A stretch of 64,000 nt of DNA from Proteles cristata cristata (taxonomy: Eukaryota > Chordata > Mammalia > Carnivora > Hyaenidae). Positions 60,237-64,000 of the stretch are shown piece after piece. The stretch is from the NCBI GenBank assembly GCA_017311185.1, contig JAESUZ010001754.1, positions 186,001 to 250,000 on the forward strand, in the 5' to 3' direction. Position 1 is the stretch's first letter. Each line of letters begins with the position of its first letter. A program made the position numbers and the translations under genes. The notes beneath the pieces were generated by a model. That model had not been told where the DNA came from. It ran no database searches and worked only from the letters and a program-made list of their open reading frames with translations.

Positions 60237-60481
60237 TCACAGCTCTTCCTTGTTGCTGTTGAGGGGCTGGAGCGGAAGCCCTGGGGCCCGGGGGCCACCC
60301 TCGGGCCCCCGGCGCCCGTCCTCAAGGTGGCTGTCCATGGAGGCATCGTCCTGCGGGTGCCCGCGCTCTGCTCCACGCCTTCGGAGGCTCTCGGTTCCCA
60401 CAAGCCCCTGCGTTCTCAGGTACCCCTGCTGGCAGAAGGGGGGCAGCTTCTGGTGCGTCAGGGCAAACAGGAAGCAGGACT
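60237..60481 (-). CDS. FOXRED2: FOXRED2 terminal coding exon (partial gene)
   Basis: FOXRED2 (ERFAD) is an ER-luminal FAD-dependent oxidoreductase reported to work with SEL1L, OS-9 and ERdj5 in ER-associated degradation. The minus strand has a pyrimidine tract ending TTCTGTGTAG, then a frame of 80 residues (after two bases of a split codon) to TGA at 60239-60237. It starts [20 protein letters not shown] and ends LNSNKEEL; the last four residues are a KDEL-type retrieval signal, as in FOXRED2. The middle is rich in Gly, Pro, Arg and acidic residues and probably disordered. The exon has no ATG start of its own, so it is easily missed. Position and strand relative to TXN2 agree with mammalian gene order. 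No upstream exon was recognised before the window ends. Confidence 0.85.
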
Positions 60482-61266
60482 CTACACAGAAGCAAAAAGG
60501 AGATAAATGAATAAGACGGTGACGTGTGGGGAGAGGAAGAGGAGCGGCCGATGCCCCGGGGCCTCACCCAGGCCTTGAGCCTGGGAGCTCATGTTCGTGG
60601 GTCCCTCACAACCGATCCGAGGAGCCACGGATTTCGTTCCAAGAATAGTTGGCCTGCCTGGCCATTCTGGAAGAACGAGGCTCCAAACAGAAAGCGGAAA
60701 CCAGATATGACTCAGCTCCCTGGGGATCTGGGCCCAGCGGTGCTCTGCAGGGAGCCAGCCCCAGCTGGGAGCTCGGCCACCCTGGAGCAGACCCCCTCGG
60801 CCTTTTCTTCTTCTAGAAGCTGGCCTGGCCGGGAGCTGGGTGGTCAGCCCTATTTTGAACTCAGGGCTGCCTGCAAGGATTTATTCCCCCTCAGCAATAT
60901 CTGGGTTGCAAATACTGGGTGTAGAGCACTGGCCTAAGCACCGTGGGGGGTGGACGGAGGAAGTTGGGAAACCCTGGTCGCTACCACAGCAGTGTTGGCC
61001 CACAGCTCGTCGACTCTGTCAGAAAGCAGCTGTGGATGTTTATGATCCAGAGATATGAAGAAACCACCAGAAGAGCAAGAAGTAGCTCCTTCTGGGGAGT
61101 GAGGGTGTGAGTGAGAAAAAGTGTTAGCTAAGGGCTTATGTAACTTCCGCTTAAAAAATAGAAAAGATGAAACCGAACTGGGCTCGGTCTTCTCAGGGAT
61201 TTAAGACAAGATGAGAAGGGGCCAATGTCCAAAAACTGTCTTGAGCCTTTTATCTCCAAAACAAGC

Positions 61267-61273
<7 letters not shown>

Positions 61274-61300
<27 letters not shown>
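61274..61300. repeat. (CA)n microsatellite
   Basis: About 13 CA units in the probable FOXRED2 intron. Confidence 0.9.
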
Positions 61301-61303
<3 letters not shown>

Positions 61304-62032
61304 CCCCCCAAAACAGACACATTACAAAGGACGTCGTGAGGCTCGCAGGGGTGAAGAGGCTGTAGGAGGTACACAGAGAGTATTTCCTATTTTATTCCCG
61401 ACTTATGCACAGACAGCCCATGGGAGAAGAGTCCTCTCTGAGCAAGGAGGACCGCAGACACAGGAGAGGACGGCAGAGCGGCAGCGAGGTGGACTTTTGG
61501 TGAGCACCACCTCCTGAAGACACACGTCACCCCTTCTGCAGGGCCAGGGGGGCAGAGGAGCCCGGCAGAATCTGGGGCCAACGCTAGCAGCTGCGCATCA
61601 GCTCAGGAGGTAGAGGAGAGCCCACTTCCCTGCCAGCTGGCTCTGAGGCGGGAGGGCTCATCCAAGCGGAAGGCAGTGACGCTTAGTGGCTCGCAGTGCT
61701 GAGCAGATCCCGAGAGTGGGGGAGCCCAGAGGCTGCAGGGCCCGGATGAGGCACTGGTGGAGGCTGTGCCCCATGGCGGGATATACCCGCAATAGGTGCG
61801 GCCATCTTTGTGGACTCCTGAAACCTCCTTGAGACACAGGCTGGGATCTTGTCGCTGAGATCTCTAGACTTGTATCATGTAATTTCCCACGTAAGCGTGT
61901 GCAGTCACAGTTGTTAGTTTGCAGAATGCCAGCACTTCAGAGTCGCTCAGCGCTGAGCCATGAATGACCTCTTCATGTATTTAGATTGAATTTACACTGC
62001 TGTTTCAAGCCATCCCTCTCTTTAAAAAATGT

Positions 62033-62252
62033 TTTAATGCTTATTTATTTTTGAGAGAGAGAGAGTGCAAGCGCACACACACACACAAGTGGGGGAGAGG
62101 GCAGAGAGAGAGGGAGACACAGAATCTGAAGCAAGCTCCAGGCTCTGAGCTGTCAGCACAGGGCCAGACATGGGGCTCGAACTCATGGACCATGGGATCA
62201 TGACCTGAGCTGAAGTTCAATGCTTAGCCAACTAAGCCACCCAGGCACCCCA
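62033..62252 (-). mobile_element. Felid SINE
   Basis: Complementary copy containing a CACACACACACA interruption in its body. Confidence 0.9.
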
Positions 62253-62332
62253 AGCTGTCTCTCTTAATCTATATGTTTTTATTTCAAAGTTGACGGAGGC
62301 TGTTGAGAGAACACTGACCATCTCTAACCGGA

Positions 62333-62560
62333 CTTTTTAAAAAATTTTTTAAAATGTTTTATTTATTTCTAGGAGAGAGAGAGAGAGACAGTGTGAGCAG
62401 GGGAGGGTCAGAGAGAGAGAGGGAGTCACAGACTGAAACAGGCTCCAGGCTCTGAGCTGGCAGTCAGCACAGAGCCCGACGCGGGGCCCGAACCCACGAG
62501 CCTCGAGATCATGACCTAAGCGAAAGTCGGACGCTTAACTGACTAAGCCACCCAGGCGCC
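62333..62560 (-). mobile_element. Felid SINE, young subtype
   Basis: Complementary copy with perfect duplication TCTCTAACCGGA at 62321-62332 and 62561-62572. Shares the private variant CGAGCCTCGAGATC with the copy at 51412-51624. Confidence 0.95.
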
Positions 62561-62904
62561 TCTCTAACCGGATTGATATGAACAGTGCCTGATACACAGC
62601 TGGTATTCAAAAGATATTTGCTGAACACAAAAGAGTGGATGTCCTAGGCATTCAGGGGTTTTTTAAAAAAAGACAAAAATTTGGCTTGTTTCAGTTCTCC
62701 CTCTGGAACATCAGACTTCTGTCAATGCTATTTTCCAGTTTGCCAATTCTCTCTTCCCCTCTGTCTAATGTGCTACTTTATCTTCAGGTTGGGTTTCTAA
62801 TTACATATTTTTTTCATTTCCAGAAGTCTTACTTAGATTTTTCTGAAAGCTGACCAATTATATTTCTAAGAATCTGTTTGTTTCCTTATATATTTAATTT
62901 TTTC

Positions 62905-62963
62905 AAATGTGTTTTATAGTTTATCTATTTTGAGATAGAGTGTGCAAGCATGAACAGGGGAGG

Positions 62964-63003
<40 letters not shown>

Positions 63004-63127
63004 CCCAAGCAGGCTCTGCTGTCAGTGCAGAGCTCGACTTGGGGGTCAAACTCACCAACCATTAGATCACGACCTGAGCTGAAATCAACAGTCAGACGCT
63101 TAACTGACTGAGCCCCCCCAGCACCCC
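62905..63127 (-). mobile_element. Felid SINE with expanded (GA)n
   Basis: Complementary diverged copy; its body contains about 16 GA units at 62970-63001. Confidence 0.85.
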
Positions 63128-63763
63128 ATTTTCCTCACATATTTTAGACAGGCTTTGTTTCCTCTTTTGTAACCATTCCAATTCCCACAGTCTTTCCAGT
63201 TTGGCCCCCCAGTTTGCTGTTCATACCGATACTTCCTCCTGGCTGTTTGTGTCCTTATGTGTTAAATGTTTTTGGCTTGGTGGGGGAGGGACGTGGGCTC
63301 GGCTTACTTGGAACTTTCTCTGTGGGAATGTCTTTTGAGCCCTAGTTTTAAGGTGTGTTTCTTCACAGAGACTTTGCATTCACTTCTGTGATTTTTGCAC
63401 AATGATGGTGTGAAGTCTGGCCCCCAACTCACATGAGCGAGGCTTAGTGGTTAGAGATTCCTGGGAGAGCACCTCCCTCACTCTACCCAGAGCCAAAAGC
63501 ACGCGTCCCCATCATCTCCCTCTTGGGAGTGTTCTGTACCTCCCGGTTGATCCACTGAGATCCAAGCTTATGTGAAGGGTCTCTAAACAGATTTCCCGCT
63601 CTCCTGACTCACCTTCCCACCTGCAAGGGCCGTTAGTTACCTGGGCTCTAATAACTGACTGATGACGGACAGATAGACCATGTCCAGCAATGGCTTTATG
63701 CTTTTCTTAGTGTTTGGCCTCTGAGAGTTCCTTTTCCTGCCAGTTCTTTAAAAATAACATTCA

Positions 63764-63891
63764 CGGTGCCTGGTTGGTTCAGTCAGTTGAGCGTCTGTCT
63801 GAGTTTTGATTTCAGCTCAGATCACGATCCCAGGGTTGTGGGATCCAGCCCTGTGTTGGGCTCCATGCTGAGCATGAAGCCTGCTTGGGAT

Positions 63892-63929
<38 letters not shown>

Positions 63930-63972
63930 CCTCTCCCCAGCTTTCTCTCTCTCTAACAAATAAAATGAAACA
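63764..63972 (+). mobile_element. Felid SINE with (CT)n
   Basis: Sense copy starting CGGTGCCTGGTTGGTTCAGT with about 15 CT units near 63897. AAAATAACATTCA and AAAATGACATTCA flank it. Confidence 0.88.
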
Positions 63973-64000
63973 AAAATGACATTCAACTCAGCAACTTCAG

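Larger units (their letters stand above)
60482..64000 (-). other. FOXRED2: Probable FOXRED2 intron
   Basis: Upstream of the terminal exon I saw no further convincing FOXRED2 exon. The stretch holds a (CA)n run, SINEs at 62033-62252, 62333-62560, 62905-63127 and 63764-63972, and unique sequence. A GC-rich part at 61390-61780 has no sustained frame with splice sites that I can defend. That the whole stretch is one intron is inferred. Confidence 0.5.

Noticed and set aside
61390..61780. Possible extra FOXRED2 exon or separate 3' end (GC-rich, AATAAA on the minus strand near 61393)
   Set aside because: No frame stays open between credible splice sites, and the true C-terminal exon lies further downstream at 60237-60481.
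1..64000. tRNA genes suggested by SINE heads
   Set aside because: The tRNA-like parts are all SINE heads joined to CT-rich bodies and A-rich tails; none can be read as a free-standing functional tRNA gene.

Overview
This is a vertebrate nuclear window from a carnivore, most probably the cat family. The call rests on about 50 tRNA-derived SINEs whose head (GGGGCGCCTGGGTGGCTCAG or its complement) and body match the felid CAN-SINE type, plus older mammalian repeats (MIR, L2, MER5, MLT1-like). No bacterial, plasmid or viral gene organisation is present. Species cannot be fixed from the sequence alone.

Two protein-coding genes are recognised, both on the minus strand. TXN2 (mitochondrial thioredoxin 2) is complete. 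Its non-coding first exon lies in a CpG-island promoter near 42.0 kb. Coding exons are at 40762-41018, 38792-38915 and 30736-30849, joined by consensus splice sites into a 164-residue protein with the WCGPC active site. Two candidate poly(A) signals lie at 30280 and 30063. FOXRED2 is partial: only its terminal coding exon (60237-60481, ending in the ER-retention tetrapeptide KEEL) and 3' UTR are seen. The rest of that gene must lie beyond the right edge or in exons I could not recognise. TXN2 and FOXRED2 in tandem on one strand fit the mammalian MYH9-TXN2-FOXRED2-EIF3D block (human 22q12). One gene supports mitochondrial redox control and the other acts in ER-associated degradation. Nothing here suggests joint regulation.

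Layout: 1-30 kb is intergenic, between TXN2 and (by synteny) the MYH9 side, with two orphan CpG islands (about 8.04-8.40 and 20.3-20.75 kb), ancient repeats and scattered SINEs. 30.0-42.1 kb is TXN2. 42.1-42.47 kb is a GC-rich tandem repeat abutting the TXN2 promoter. 42.5-58.6 kb is an intergenic stretch packed with SINEs, with one LTR-like element and one unusual AT-rich, repeat-free block (55.56-56.10 kb). 58.6-60.48 kb is the FOXRED2 3' end. 60.48-64.0 kb looks like FOXRED2 intron with several SINEs.

I found no convincing novel gene system. The best leads are regulatory (a perfect CArG box inside an orphan CpG island; a 29-34 bp tandem repeat carrying ETS and Sp1-like motifs upstream of TXN2) and evolutionary (a diagnostic young SINE subfamily with target-site duplications, and several nested insertions). 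Most long open frames in the GC-rich parts look like chance frames without recognisable protein content.
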